A stretch of 64,000 bases of DNA from Bradyrhizobium genosp. L (GCF_015624485.1 NZ_CP061378.1:4402001-4466000); one strand, 5' to 3'. Shown: positions 35,387-44,433, counted from the first letter of the stretch. The notes: generated from the letters alone by a model not told the origin. Numbers and translations: made by a program.

Positions 35387-36760
35387 TTAGGCCGCCGCCG
35401 AAACCACGCGGTTGCGGCCGTCGTGCTTGGCGCGATAGAGCGCCGTGTCGGCGCGCTTCAGCACGTCGCCGACCGGTTCGCCCTTGCGCTCCAGTGTGGT
35501 GAGGCCGATCGAGATCGTGACCTCGATCCGCTTGGTCCCCTTCTCGACCGAGAACGGCTCGCCGGCGATCGAGCGCCGCAGCCGCTCGGCGACCATGCCG
35601 GCGACGTGGAGATCGGTCTCCGGCATCACGACCACGAACTCCTCGCCGCCGTAGCGGCAGGCGAGATCGATGCCGCGGATCGATTTGCGGATGCGGACGG
35701 CGAATTCGCGCAGCACGTCGTCGCCGGCATCGTGGCCGTAGGTGTCGTTGATCGACTTGAAATAGTCGATGTCGAGGATCATTAGCGCCAACGGCTTGCC
35801 GCGGCTTGAAGCCTGCTCCGCGAGTGTGCCGAGATGGCTCTCCATGTAGCGGCGGTTATGCAGGCCGGTGAGCGCGTCCGTGATCGCCATCTCGATCGAG
35901 TTCTGCACATTGTCGCGCAGATGATCGGTGTAACGGCGGCGGCGGATCTGGGTGCGGGCGCGCGCCAGCAGCTCATTCTTGTCGATCGGGCGCAGCAGAT
36001 AATCGTTGACGCCGATCTCGAGCCCGCGCATCAGCCGCGCATTGTTGTCGGCATCCGAGATCGCGAGGATCGGCACCTGGCGCGTGCGCTCCAGCGAGCG
36101 CGCCTGGCTGCATAGCCGCAGCCCGTCGAAATTGTCGAGGCTGAGCGAGACGATCAGCAGGTCGTAATTGCCCTCGGCGGCGTGGAACAGCGCCTCCGAC
36201 GGATTGGTCTCGACGTCCACGTGGTGCTCGCTGGCCAGGATCGGCGCCAGCTTCTCGTAGGACGACGGACGGTCGTCGACCAGCAGGATGCGGCCGCCCA
36301 TGCCCTTGTCGGCGATCGCGCTGCGCTCGGGCGCCTGCATGCCGATCTCGAGCGAGGTGATGGCGCGCATGCGCAACTCGTCGGTCATCATCTTCAGCCG
36401 CGTCAGCGAGCGCACGCGCGCGATCAGCACGACGTCGGAGACCGGCTTGGTGAGGAAATCATCGGCGCCGGCCTCGAGCCCGCGCACGCGATCGGAGGGA
36501 CTGTCGAGCGCCGTGACGATCACCACCGGAATGAAATGCGTCGCCGGATTCGACTTCAACCGGCGGCAGACCTCGAAACCATCCATGTCCGGCATCATGA
36601 CGTCGAGCAGGATGATGTCGCATTCCGCGCGCGTGCAGATCTCCAGCGCCTCGGTGCCGTTGGATGCGGTCAGCACGTCGAAATATTCGGCCGACAGGCG
36701 GGCTTCCAGCAGCTTGACGTTCGCCGGAACATCATCGACGACGAGGATACGCGCGGACAT
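35387..36760 (-). CDS. pleD: Response regulator PleD, diguanylate cyclase
   Basis: 457 residues: two receiver domains and a GGDEF domain. The first receiver has phospho-acceptor Asp53 (LLDVMMPDMDG). The second (from ~residue 155) has Ser/Leu where the Asp would be (IVSLSLDNFDG), the usual degenerate adaptor. The GGDEF domain reads YGGEEF at ~370-375 with the inhibitory I-site RGID at 362-365. It makes cyclic di-GMP when phosphorylated and dimerised, steering the motile-to-sessile cell-cycle switch. Transcribed 15 bases after divK, as in Caulobacter. Confidence 0.95.
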   Translation of the reverse strand: MSARILVVDDVPANVKLLEARLSAEYFDVLTASNGTEALEICTRAECDIILLDVMMPDMDGFEVCRRLKSNPATHFIPVVIVTALDSPSDRVRGLEAGADDFLTKPVSDVVLIARVRSLTRLKMMTDELRMRAITSLEIGMQAPERSAIADKGMGGRILLVDDRPSSYEKLAPILASEHHVDVETNPSEALFHAAEGNYDLLIVSLSLDNFDGLRLCSQARSLERTRQVPILAISDADNNARLMRGLEIGVNDYLLRPIDKNELLARARTQIRRRRYTDHLRDNVQNSIEMAITDALTGLHNRRYMESHLGTLAEQASSRGKPLALMILDIDYFKSINDTYGHDAGDDVLREFAVRIRKSIRGIDLACRYGGEEFVVVMPETDLHVAGMVAERLRRSIAGEPFSVEKGTKRIEVTISIGLTTLERKGEPVGDVLKRADTALYRAKHDGRNRVVSAAA

Positions 36761-36775
36761 TGAACCAGTACTCCC

Positions 36776-37141
36776 CTATCCGATAAAGCGTCGGACAGTC
36801 TCAATGAATTTCCCGACCGAGATCGGCTTGGACAAATAGGCCTCGCAGCCGCCCTCGCGGATGCGCTCTTCGTCGCCCTTCATCGCGAAGGCCGTGACGG
36901 CGACCACCGGAATTGCGCGCAGATCGGGATCGTCCTTGATCCAGCGCGTGACCTCGAGGCCGGACACCTGCGGCAATTGGATATCCATCAGGATCAAATC
37001 GGGGCGCATTTTGCGGACGAGATCGAGCGCCTCGAAACCATTGCTGGTGCCAGAGGTCTGATAGCCATGCGCTTCCAACAGATCGCGAAAGAGCTTCATA
37101 TTGAGCTCGTTGTCCTCCACGATCAGGACGGTTTTGGCCAT
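36776..37141 (-). CDS. divK: Single-domain response regulator DivK
   Basis: 121 residues from [12 protein letters not shown], with GGGAGGG upstream. It is just one receiver domain: acidic pair E9-D10, phospho-acceptor Asp53 ([11 protein letters not shown]), Thr/Ala switch ([13 protein letters not shown]) and YLSKPI Lys. DivK is phosphorylated by DivJ/PleC-type kinases and modulates the CckA-CtrA pathway in the cell cycle. First gene of the divK-pleD unit. Its upstream region contains the tandem TAACCCG-type run at 37245-37263, no CtrA box found. Confidence 0.95.
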   Translation of the reverse strand: MAKTVLIVEDNELNMKLFRDLLEAHGYQTSGTSNGFEALDLVRKMRPDLILMDIQLPQVSGLEVTRWIKDDPDLRAIPVVAVTAFAMKGDEERIREGGCEAYLSKPISVGKFIETVRRFIG

Positions 37142-37371
37142 CCCGTCCCTCCCAAATCCAGGAAACAAGCCCGGCTGCGGCACCTCGCGCACCGCGCCCG
37201 GGACGCGTCGAAAATGTGAATTCAAACTAGCGCCAGAATCGCTCTAACCCGTTAACCCGTAACTCCAACTTCCGCAGTGTGGTTTCCGTTTGCTTGTGTA
37301 GGCGCGGAAGACTCGGGCATGATGGGCCTCTCATTAGAGACCATAAGTTAACGGAAAGGCAAACCGGCGCG

Positions 37372-37671
37372 GTGAAAAAGCCTGTTCACAACCCCCGGGA
37401 AGTCGCTGAAATCGTTGCGATTCAGGCGCTGGGCTTCATCGCCGGCGATCCTGAGCGGCTGGGCCTGTTCCTGGCCGAAACCGGAATCGGTCCAGAGACG
37501 CTGCGGAACGCGGCGTCGAATCCTCAATTTCTTGCGAGCGTGCTCGATTTCGTGATGCGCGACGATGCGACCGTGAAGGCGTTCGCGAGCGCATCGGAAC
37601 TGCACCCGACCAACATCGCCGCCGCACATCAGGCGCTCAACGATCCCAGATGGGAGCGCGACGTGCCGTGA
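37372..37671 (+). CDS. DUF3572 family protein
   Basis: About 99 residues from a GTG (VKKPVHNPREVAEIVAIQALGFIAGDPERLGLFL). The motif NPREVAEIVAIQALGFIAGDPERLG, shown here in part, marks this small helical alphaproteobacterial family. Function unknown. Its stop overlaps the dinB start (GTGA), so translation is coupled; the association with divK-pleD and dinB is conserved in relatives as far as I recall. Confidence 0.85.
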   Translation: MKKPVHNPREVAEIVAIQALGFIAGDPERLGLFLAETGIGPETLRNAASNPQFLASVLDFVMRDDATVKAFASASELHPTNIAAAHQALNDPRWERDVP

Positions 37672-38981
37672 CCTCAGCCGCGGCAGCATCTCGCGGTCCC
37701 CTCGGTTTCTGCCGAGACTGCCTTGGCGATTCCCTCGGCGATCTCGACATCAAGGCAAAGCGATGCAGCCATTGCGGCTCGCCGCGGCTGGTGCGTCACC
37801 GCGCCCTGCCCACGCTGGCGCTGGCGCATATCGATTGCGATGCGTTCTATGCCACCGTCGAGAAGCGCGACAACCCTGAGATCGCCGACCGGCCCGTGAT
37901 CATCGGCGGCGGCAAGCGCGGCGTGGTGTCGGCCGCCTGCTACATTGCCCGCACCTATGGCGTCCGCTCGGCAATGCCGATGTTCAAGGCGCTGGAACTC
38001 TGCCCCGACGCGGCCGTGATTCCGCCGGACATGGCGAAATATGTCCGGGTCGGGCGCGAGGTGCGCCGCGCCATGCAGGCGTTGACGCCGCTGGTCGAGC
38101 CGCTCTCGATCGACGAAGCCTTCCTCGATCTCTCCGGCACCCAGCGCGTGCACGGCATGATCCCTGCGAAAGTGCTGGCGAAGTTCGCGCGCGACGTCGA
38201 GCGCGACGTCGGGATCACGGTGTCGGTCGGGCTCTCCGTCAACAAGTTCCTGGCCAAGATCGCCTCCGATCTCGACAAGCCGCGCGGCTTTGCCGCGCTC
38301 GACCAGGAGGAGGCCCGCGAAATGCTCGCGGAGAAGCCGGTCGGCTTCATCTATGGCGTCGGGCCGGCGACGCAGGAGAAGCTGGTGCAGCGCGGCTTCC
38401 GCATCATCGCCGACCTCCAGCGCGCCGACGAGACCGAGCTGATGAAACAGTTCGGCGGCGAAGGCCGACGGTTGTGGCGACTCGCGCGCGGCATCGACGA
38501 TCGCAGCGTCGTGGCCGATCGTGGCGCCAAGACGATCTCGAGCGAGACCACCTTCGAGACCGACATCCGCGACTTCGCGACGCTGGAGCGGATCTTGTGG
38601 CGGCTGTGCGAGAAGACCTCGGCACGGCTGAAGACCGGCGAGCTCTCCGGTTGCACCATCACGCTGAAGCTGAAGACCGCCGACTTCCGCCAGCGCACCC
38701 GCTCGCAATCGATCCAGACCCCAACCCAGCTTGCGGCAAAGATCTTCGCAGTGACGCGCGAGATGCTGTCCAAGGAGATAGACGGCACTGCCTTCCGCCT
38801 GATGGGCGCCGGTGTCAGCGCGCTGCGGGCGGGATCGCAGGCGAACGATTCCGACATGCTCGACCGCCGCTCCGCCCACGCCGAGCGCGCGATCGACAAT
38901 CTGCGCAAGAAGTTCGGCAATGCCGCCGTGATCCGGGGCATTGCCTATGACGGGCCGGAGAAGAGCGCGGAGGAGGACTAA
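37668..38981 (+). CDS. dinB: DNA polymerase IV (Y-family)
   Basis: About 437 residues. The catalytic core is clear: HIDCDAFYATVEKRDNP, CYIARTYGVRSAMPMFKA, PLSIDEAFLDLSG (two metal acids) and GLSVNKFLAKIASDLDKP. It also has the helix-hairpin-helix FIYGVGPATQEKL and the C-terminal little-finger domain. Ahead of the core is a ~45-residue extension with four Cys in two CxxC pairs (C15/C18, C33/C36), a zinc-ribbon-like add-on of the alphaproteobacterial form. It performs translesion synthesis. GTG start overlaps the DUF3572 stop. Confidence 0.95.
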   Translation: MTSAAAASRGPLGFCRDCLGDSLGDLDIKAKRCSHCGSPRLVRHRALPTLALAHIDCDAFYATVEKRDNPEIADRPVIIGGGKRGVVSAACYIARTYGVRSAMPMFKALELCPDAAVIPPDMAKYVRVGREVRRAMQALTPLVEPLSIDEAFLDLSGTQRVHGMIPAKVLAKFARDVERDVGITVSVGLSVNKFLAKIASDLDKPRGFAALDQEEAREMLAEKPVGFIYGVGPATQEKLVQRGFRIIADLQRADETELMKQFGGEGRRLWRLARGIDDRSVVADRGAKTISSETTFETDIRDFATLERILWRLCEKTSARLKTGELSGCTITLKLKTADFRQRTRSQSIQTPTQLAAKIFAVTREMLSKEIDGTAFRLMGAGVSALRAGSQANDSDMLDRRSAHAERAIDNLRKKFGNAAVIRGIAYDGPEKSAEED

Positions 38982-38989
38982 CTCTCCTT

Positions 38990-39067
38990 CGTCATGGCCG
39001 GGCTTGACCCGGCCATCCATCTAAAGAGGACTCTCTCAAACGAGATGGATGCGCGGGTCAAGCCCGC
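38990..39067. repeat. Intergenic palindromic repeat, GTCATGGCCGGGCTTGACC family
   Basis: GTCATGGCCGGGCTTGACCCGGCCATCCATC contains its own GGCCGGG/CCCGGCC hairpin, and ATGGATGCGCGGGTCAAGCCCG forms the outer partner. One copy only in this window; between convergent dinB and a ridA-like gene. Confidence 0.75.
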
Positions 39068-39078
39068 AAGCGAAGATC

Positions 39079-39480
39079 TCAATCCGCCACCGCCACCGCC
39101 TCGATCTCGATCAGCCATTCCGGAGCCGCGAGCGCGGAGACGCCGACCAGCGTCGAGGCCGGCGGCTCCATGCCCTCGAAGAATACCGAGCGCGCCTTGC
39201 CGATGATGGGACGGAGCTCCGGCTTGTAGCCGACCACGAAGGTCGTGATCTTGACGATGTTGGCGTAAGTGGCGCCGGCGGATTTCAGCGCCAGGCCGAG
39301 ATTGTGCATCACCTGCGTGGTCTGCGCGGCGAGGTCGCCGGGACCGACCACCCGTCCCTCCTCGTCGACCGACACTTGCCCCGAAATGTAGATCGTGCGC
39401 GCGCCGGAGGCGACGACGACGTGGGAATAGGCCGGATTGTGGTGCAGGCCGCTGGGGCGGAGATGTTGGTTCTTGCTCAT
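39079..39480 (-). CDS. RidA (YjgF/YER057c/UK114) family protein
   Basis: 133 residues, start MSKNQHLRPSGLHHNPAYSHV after GGGAGG at seven bases. Family blocks: IYISGQVSVDEEGRVVGPGDLAAQTTQVMHNL and STLVGVSALAAPEWLIEIEAVAV. The canonical RidA arginine (IEIEAxA context with upstream R) is not evident in the C-terminal block, so enamine deaminase activity is uncertain. A second RidA-like gene lies 1.3 kb away. Confidence 0.85.
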   Translation of the reverse strand: MSKNQHLRPSGLHHNPAYSHVVVASGARTIYISGQVSVDEEGRVVGPGDLAAQTTQVMHNLGLALKSAGATYANIVKITTFVVGYKPELRPIIGKARSVFFEGMEPPASTLVGVSALAAPEWLIEIEAVAVAD

Positions 39481-39549
39481 GGATGTGCCTCCCTGGCAGG
39501 TGTGTTTGGGGGAAGCGTATCCGGCCGCGGCGCGCTCGACCAGAGAGGA

Positions 39550-39632
39550 CGTCATTCCGGGATGGTGCGTAGCACCAGACCCGGAATCTCGAGATTCCGG
39601 GTTCGATGCTTTGCATCGCCCCGGAATGACGA
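39550..39632. repeat. Intergenic palindromic repeat, CGTCATTCCGGG family (variant)
   Basis: CGTCATTCCGGGATGGTGCG faces GCATCGCCCCGGAATGACG, with a central GGAATCTCGAGATTCC palindrome replacing the usual GGAATCCATT arms. It sits between two minus-strand genes. Confidence 0.78.
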
Positions 39633-39640
39633 CTACGTCG

Positions 39641-40507
39641 TCACTTACACGGCTTGGCATCCTTGACGTCGAACTTGTCCATCGCGCCCGAGATCACGAA
39701 ATCGTTGTAATCGAGCACCAGCGCGCGGGAGACGCCGTTCTCATAAAGCTCGAACGACATCGCATAGACCGGCGTCTGCTCGCCGTCCTTGGCCTTGGCG
39801 TCGCGGTCGTAATAGCTGACGGTCACCGGCCAGCGCGTCATCGATTTCATCACGTCGTTGGCGGTCGACGGGTCGGGCGAGGACGGCGCGGTGTCGCCGG
39901 GGATGGGACGGCCGATCACCGAGAGCGTGCTGTAGACCTTCTCGCCATTGTCGGAGCCGTCATAGACGGTCAATTCCAGCACCGACTTGCCTTCCTTGGC
40001 GGCGGCGATGATGTGCTGGATCTGCTCGGTGGGGAATACGATGTTGCCGTCGAGATCGAAGGACTTCTTCACCGGCTGGGTCAGCTTCACGGAGATGTGG
40101 TCGCCGACCCGCTCGGCGACGCCATCGACCGGTGCGGTCTCACTGTCGTTCATCCGGGTGTCGATCTTGAAGCGGTAGCTCTTGCCGGCGGCGTCCTCCC
40201 AGGACGACGAGCGCAGATCCGACAGCGTGACCTTGCCCTCGCCGCTGTCGAGCTCCGACACCTGGCGGAATTCGGAGGTGTAGCCCTCGCAGGAATTGCC
40301 CGAGAAATTGTACAGGATGCGCCCGCGCGCATCGCTGATGGCATTGCTGCCGCGCGACTTCACGAGGCTGAGATCGTAGAGCGCCTGATGCGCCAGGAAC
40401 GGCCCGCCCGCGGCCAACGCCGCCGGCGCGTGGGCCAGTCCCAGTCCTGCGGCAACGGCCATCGCCTGGACCAGGGCACGCGACGGAGTCCGGAACGGCG
40501 GGATCAT
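39641..40507 (-). CDS. eipB: EipB family envelope integrity protein (DUF1849)
   Basis: 288 residues with a Sec signal ending AAALA-like at ~33 (LGLAHAPAALAAGG). The body is DUF1849: FLAHQALYDLSLVKSRG, DARGRILYNFSGNSCEGY, DLRSSSWEDAAGKSYRFK, GVAERVGDH and ALVLDYNDFVISG. Cys73 and Cys287 match the disulfide that Brucella EipB forms between its first and last cysteines. In Brucella this spiral beta-barrel periplasmic protein supports envelope integrity and interacts genetically with lipoproteins. No operon partner is apparent here. Confidence 0.9.
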   Translation of the reverse strand: MIPPFRTPSRALVQAMAVAAGLGLAHAPAALAAGGPFLAHQALYDLSLVKSRGSNAISDARGRILYNFSGNSCEGYTSEFRQVSELDSGEGKVTLSDLRSSSWEDAAGKSYRFKIDTRMNDSETAPVDGVAERVGDHISVKLTQPVKKSFDLDGNIVFPTEQIQHIIAAAKEGKSVLELTVYDGSDNGEKVYSTLSVIGRPIPGDTAPSSPDPSTANDVMKSMTRWPVTVSYYDRDAKAKDGEQTPVYAMSFELYENGVSRALVLDYNDFVISGAMDKFDVKDAKPCK

Positions 40508-40750
40508 GGTTTTTCCTCGAGGGGACGATTCGTCACAATAGTGGCGGCCCTATTGCGCCGCAACTGGGGCAGTTTCACAAAAACGGTACGGACACAAATG
40601 GAAATGCCGGGTTTTTCGGCAGCTTTCCGCGCCTTGTCACACGGGCTATTCGCCAGCGGCCTCGCTTGCAACCAGCCCCGCGATGCGCGAAACAATCGCG
40701 GCCTGACCGCGTTTTCAGGCGTCGTGCAAAACCAACCGGGGATCAAACAA

Positions 40751-41218
40751 ATGGCGGGTACTGTCGAGCAAAAGCTGGCGTCACAGGGCATCACATTGCC
40801 CGAGCCGGCCTCCCCGGTCGCAAACTATGTGCCGTTCGTCCGCACCGGCAACCTGCTGTTCGTGTCCGGCCAGGTCTGCTACGGCGCCGACGGCAAGCTG
40901 GTCGCCAAGGGCAAATGCGGCGCCGGCGTCAGCATCGAGCAAGGCGCAGCCGCGGCGCAGGCTTGCGCGATCAACGTGCTGGCGCAGATCAAGGCCGCGC
41001 TCGGCGACCTCGACAAGGTGGTGCGCGTGGTCCGGCTTGGCGGCTTCATCAATTCCGCGCCCGACTTCCTCGACGGACCGAAGGTCATGAACGGCGCCTC
41101 CGACCTGATGGTCGCGGCCTTCGGCGACAAGGGCCGCCACGCCCGCACCACGGTCGGCGTCGCCTCGCTGCCGGCGGACGCCGCGGTGGAAGTGGAAGGC
41201 GTGTTCGAAGTCGCCTGA
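40751..41218 (+). CDS. RidA family protein
   Basis: 155 residues, longer than canonical RidA and of the YjgF-like subgroup: MAGTVEQKLASQGITLPEPASPVANYVPFVRTG (in parts), LLFVSGQVCYGADGKL, VVRVVRLGGFINSAPDFLDGPKVMNGASDL and GRHARTTVGVASLPADAAVEVEGVFEVA (in parts). The Arg of RTTVGVASLP occupies the place of the substrate-binding Arg of deaminases. It is followed after three bases by a GDPD gene and then a GNAT gene, forming one operon. Confidence 0.88.
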   Translation: MAGTVEQKLASQGITLPEPASPVANYVPFVRTGNLLFVSGQVCYGADGKLVAKGKCGAGVSIEQGAAAAQACAINVLAQIKAALGDLDKVVRVVRLGGFINSAPDFLDGPKVMNGASDLMVAAFGDKGRHARTTVGVASLPADAAVEVEGVFEVA

Positions 41219-41221
41219 CCG

Positions 41222-41974
41222 ATGCGCGCCCCGGATTGGCTGACGAAGCGGCCGGTAGCCCATCGCGGCCTGCATGATGCCGCCCGCGGCATCATCGAGA
41301 ACATGCCGGCTGCGGCCAACGCTGCGATCGCGGGCAATTTCGCCATCGAATGCGATATCCAGCTCACTGCCGACGGCGAGGCGATGGTGCATCACGACGA
41401 TGCGCTCGGCCGCCTCACCGAGGGCTCCGGCGCGCTGCTGACCAAGACCGCGGCCGAGTTGAAGGCGGTGCAGTTCAAGGGCACGCCCGAGCGGATGATG
41501 ACGCTCGGCGACCTCTGCACGCTGGTCGCCGGCCGCGTGCCGCTGGTCGTCGAGGTGAAGAGCCACTTTGACGGCGATCGCAAGCTGGCGCAGCGGATGG
41601 CGGAGGTATTCGCCTCCTATTCCGGTCCGGTGGTCGGCATGTCGTTTGATCCCGACCAGGTGCTGGCGCTGCGCGAGATCATGCCAAAGCTGCCGCGCGG
41701 CATCACCGCCCAGCGCAGCTATGACGACAGCTCCTGGACCAAGCTGACGCCGGCGCAGCGCGACGGCATGCTTCACTTGCGGCACGGCTTCCGCACCGAG
41801 CCGCATTTCGTCGCCTTCTGGGTCAACCAGCTCCCGGCGCCGGCGCCCTGGATTGCGCGCCGCATCTTCGGCTGCCCGCTGCTGGCCTGGACCGTGCGGA
41901 CGGCGGAACAGCGCGAGCGCGCCGCGCGCTACGCCGATCAGATGATTTTCGAGGGGTTTGTTCCGGGAACCTGA
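41222..41974 (+). CDS. Glycerophosphodiester phosphodiesterase family protein
   Basis: 250 residues, no signal peptide. PVAHRGLHDAARGIIENMPAAANAAI carries the first catalytic His and the Glu, FAIECDIQLTADGEAMVHHDD the metal acids and second His, and VPLVVEVKSHFDGD the third metal Glu/Lys region. A C-terminal LAWTVRTAEQRERAARYADQMIFEG closes the barrel. It would hydrolyse glycerophosphodiesters in the cytosol. Tightly packed between ridA and the GNAT gene. Confidence 0.9.
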   Translation: MRAPDWLTKRPVAHRGLHDAARGIIENMPAAANAAIAGNFAIECDIQLTADGEAMVHHDDALGRLTEGSGALLTKTAAELKAVQFKGTPERMMTLGDLCTLVAGRVPLVVEVKSHFDGDRKLAQRMAEVFASYSGPVVGMSFDPDQVLALREIMPKLPRGITAQRSYDDSSWTKLTPAQRDGMLHLRHGFRTEPHFVAFWVNQLPAPAPWIARRIFGCPLLAWTVRTAEQRERAARYADQMIFEGFVPGT

Positions 41975-41975
41975 C

Positions 41976-43340
41976 ATGTCCCTTGCAGCCTTGAAGTCGT
42001 CGCTGCGACGCACGATCTTGGCAGGGGCAAGTCGCGTTGCTAGCCATATGCCATGGCTGATCAAGCGCATGGTCCGGAAAAGTAAGAGCCCGCCGCATTT
42101 CTCGATGGCATCTTCCGAAATCACCCTCGAAGCCGTCCCTGATATCAGCGACATCCCCGCCGCTGAGTGGGATGCGTGCGCCAATCCGACACCGGATCCG
42201 GACAGCCTGGAGAACCTCGACACGCTCGCAGGTGACTGCCAGGCGATCTCAAAGCCCGCCTATAACCCGTTCGTTTCGCATGCGTTTTTCGCTGCTGCCG
42301 AGGCCTCCAACTCGGCCTGCGCGCGAACCGGTTGGGGTCCGCGGCATCTGGTGGCAAAACTCGACGGCAAGATCGTCGGCGTGGTGCCCTGCTATCTGAA
42401 ATCGCACTCGCAGGGCGAATACGTGTTCGACCGCGGCTGGGCCGAGGCCTATCACCGCGCCGGCGGCAGCTATTACCCGAAGCTTCAGGTCTCCGTGCCG
42501 TTCACGCCCGCGACCGGCCCGCGGCTCCTGATCCGGGACGGCGTCGACCGCGAGGTGATCGGCTCGGCACTGGCGCGCGGCCTGCGCGCGCTCTGCAACG
42601 CCACCGAGGCCTCCTCCGTGCACGTGACCTTTGCCCGCGAGGACGAGGCGAAGTTCCTGGGTGCACACGGCTTCCTGCAGCGCACCGATCAGCAGTTCCA
42701 CTGGCACAATGACGGCTACAAGACCTTCGACGATTTCCTGGCCTCGCTGAACTCCCGCCACCGCAAGGCGATCAAGCGCGAGCGCCGCGAGGCAGTGGCC
42801 GCCGGCATCACCATCCACCATTTGACCGGCGCTGATATCACCGAGGACGCCTGGGACGCCTTCTTCGAGTTTTACATGGAGACCGGCTCGCGCAAATGGG
42901 GCCGGCCGTATCTGACCCGAAAATTCTTCTCGCTGATCGGCGAGAGCATGAGCCGGGACGTGCTGCTGGTGATGGCCAAGCGCGACGGACGCTGGATTGC
43001 GGGCGCGATCAACTTCATCGGCTCGGATACGCTGTTCGGCCGCAACTGGGGTGCGGTCGAGCACCACCCGTTCCTGCATTTCGAGGTCTGCTATTACCAG
43101 GCGATCGATTTCGCGATCCAGCGTGGCCTCAAGGTCGTCGAGGCCGGCGCGCAGGGTGAGCACAAGCTGGCACGCGGCTACCTGCCGCAGACCACCCACT
43201 CGGCGCACTTCATCGCCGATCCCGGGCTGCGCCGCGCGATCGACGATTATTTGAAGCGCGAGCGCGCCTATGTCGAGGAGGCCGGCCGCGAGCTCACCGA
43301 GGCCGGCCCGTTCCGCAAAACGCACGAGGACGACGCTTGA
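41976..43340 (+). CDS. GNAT/FemAB-like N-acetyltransferase (COG3146, DUF482)
   Basis: 454 residues, starting one base after the GDPD stop. An unusual ~40-residue basic N-terminus (MSLAALKSSLRRTILAG) precedes the family body, so the true start may be MASSEITLEAV at 42105. Diagnostic blocks: NPFVSHAFFAAAE, GWGPRHLVAKLDGKIVGVVPCYLKSHSQGEYVFD, LNSRHRKAIKRERREA, RPYLTRKFF, GRNWGAVEHHPFLHFEVCYYQAIDFAI and GAQGEHKLARGYLP. The family is linked to peptidoglycan-type aminoacyl transfer by fold only; its reaction is unproven. Confidence 0.88.
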   Translation: MSLAALKSSLRRTILAGASRVASHMPWLIKRMVRKSKSPPHFSMASSEITLEAVPDISDIPAAEWDACANPTPDPDSLENLDTLAGDCQAISKPAYNPFVSHAFFAAAEASNSACARTGWGPRHLVAKLDGKIVGVVPCYLKSHSQGEYVFDRGWAEAYHRAGGSYYPKLQVSVPFTPATGPRLLIRDGVDREVIGSALARGLRALCNATEASSVHVTFAREDEAKFLGAHGFLQRTDQQFHWHNDGYKTFDDFLASLNSRHRKAIKRERREAVAAGITIHHLTGADITEDAWDAFFEFYMETGSRKWGRPYLTRKFFSLIGESMSRDVLLVMAKRDGRWIAGAINFIGSDTLFGRNWGAVEHHPFLHFEVCYYQAIDFAIQRGLKVVEAGAQGEHKLARGYLPQTTHSAHFIADPGLRRAIDDYLKRERAYVEEAGRELTEAGPFRKTHEDDA

Positions 43341-43393
43341 CGTCTGGCTCGCGACCGCGACATTAACGCTCAGAAGCTTGAGGAGCCGCCGCC

Positions 43394-43816
43394 ATGCCCG
43401 CTTACGACCCGCAAAATCCCTTCGCGAAGATCCTGCGCGGCGAATTCCCGAGCTACAAGGTCTACGAAGACGACCACGTATTGGCGTTCCTCGACATCAT
43501 GCCGCGCTCGCCCGGCCACACGCTTGTCATCCCGAAGGCCCCTGCCCGCAACATCCTCGACATCACCCCCGACGACTACGCCCACGTCGCGCGCGCCGCC
43601 CACAAGATCGCCGCCGCAGCGATGAAGGCGTTCGAAGCCGACGGCATCACCGTGCAGCAGTTCAACGAACCCGCCGGCGGCCAGGTCGTATTCCATCTCC
43701 ACATGCACGTGATGCCGCGCAAGGACGGCGTCGCGCTGCTGCCGCCTGCGAGCCAAAAGGAAGACGGCAAGGTGCTGGAGGCGAATGCCGCGAAGCTGAT
43801 CGCGGCGCTCAAGTAA
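43394..43816 (+). CDS. HIT family hydrolase
   Basis: 140 residues. NPFAKILRGEFPSYKVYEDD at the start and VVFHLHMHVMPR, the His-triad HxHxH, near residue 100. The family hydrolyses nucleotide phosphoramidates and dinucleotide polyphosphates such as adenosine-5'-phosphoramidate. GAGGAG precedes the ATG. It follows the GNAT gene by 53 bases and may share its transcript. Confidence 0.93.
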   Translation: MPAYDPQNPFAKILRGEFPSYKVYEDDHVLAFLDIMPRSPGHTLVIPKAPARNILDITPDDYAHVARAAHKIAAAAMKAFEADGITVQQFNEPAGGQVVFHLHMHVMPRKDGVALLPPASQKEDGKVLEANAAKLIAALK

Positions 43817-43824
43817 CCTCCCCT

Positions 43825-43929
43825 CGTCATTCCGGGGCTCGCGCAGCGAGAGCCCGGAATCCATTCATCCACTCGTAACGCGGCCCGATGGATTCCGGGC
43901 TCGTCGCTGCGCGACGCCCCGGAATGACG
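43825..43929. repeat. Intergenic palindromic repeat, CGTCATTCCGGG family
   Basis: CGTCATTCCGGGGCTCGCGC faces GCGCGACGCCCCGGAATGACG, with GGAATCCATT/GATGGATTCC inner arms and centre resembling the copy at 27269 (AACGCGGCCCGATGG versus AATGCGGCCCGATGG), which suggests recent common origin. Between convergent HIT and trmO genes. Confidence 0.82.
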
Positions 43930-43938
43930 ACGGAGGAA

Positions 43939-44430
43939 TTACTCCGTCTCGAAATCCCCGGCCTGCGGCGGGGCCAATGGCGTGAACTCACAGCGGTCCG
44001 GCTTGACGTCGATCAGCGGCGTCTCGTCGAGGCAATCGAGGCCGCGCACCAGAATGACGTTGCCCTCGACCCCGACCAGCTTGACGATCGAGGTGCCGAT
44101 CGGATTGGGACGCACTGGTGTACGCAGCGAAAACACGCCGCGGGTCTTGCCGTTGTTCTTCGGGCTTTGCAGCACGATGTCGCGGCGCGACTGGTGCAGC
44201 CAGTACAGCACTTCGAGATTGCCGTAGAAATCGACCCCCTTGATCGCGGCAATCCACGGCTCGAAGATCTCGAGCCGGCACACCGGGCCGTCATGCCGCC
44301 CCTGCCGCGGCGTCTCCAGCCGCGAGGTCCAGGGCGTGCGGATCCGGCCGATGAAGACAAGGCCCGCATCGCGCGCTGCCGGCATATCGACGGCGACCTC
44401 GCCCTCGCGCAATTCCATTTCACGTACCAT
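43939..44430 (-). CDS. trmO: tRNA (N6-threonylcarbamoyladenosine-37) methyltransferase TrmO family
   Basis: 163 residues of the TsaA/UPF0066 beta-barrel: FIGRIRTPWTSR, IEIFEPWIAAIKGVD-type core, YGNLEVLYWLHQSRRD, GVFSLRTPVRPNPIGTSIVKLV (the family signature RPNPIG) and LDCLDETPLIDVKPD. It uses SAM to methylate t6A37 of tRNA-Thr. The bacterial long form usually has a C-terminal domain; this is the short form. The gene starts three bases after a binding-protein gene and is probably cotranscribed. Confidence 0.88.
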   Translation of the reverse strand: MVREMELREGEVAVDMPAARDAGLVFIGRIRTPWTSRLETPRQGRHDGPVCRLEIFEPWIAAIKGVDFYGNLEVLYWLHQSRRDIVLQSPKNNGKTRGVFSLRTPVRPNPIGTSIVKLVGVEGNVILVRGLDCLDETPLIDVKPDRCEFTPLAPPQAGDFETE

Positions 44431-44433
44431 GTC

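Noticed and set aside
37142..37371. CtrA box (TTAA-N7-TTAA) upstream of divK
   Set aside because: TTAAC and TAACCCG repeats are present but never at seven-base spacing.
39437..41218. 593-residue plus-strand frame ending in the second RidA gene
   Set aside because: Only the last 155 residues are RidA; the rest is antisense to the EipB gene and runs through a repeat.
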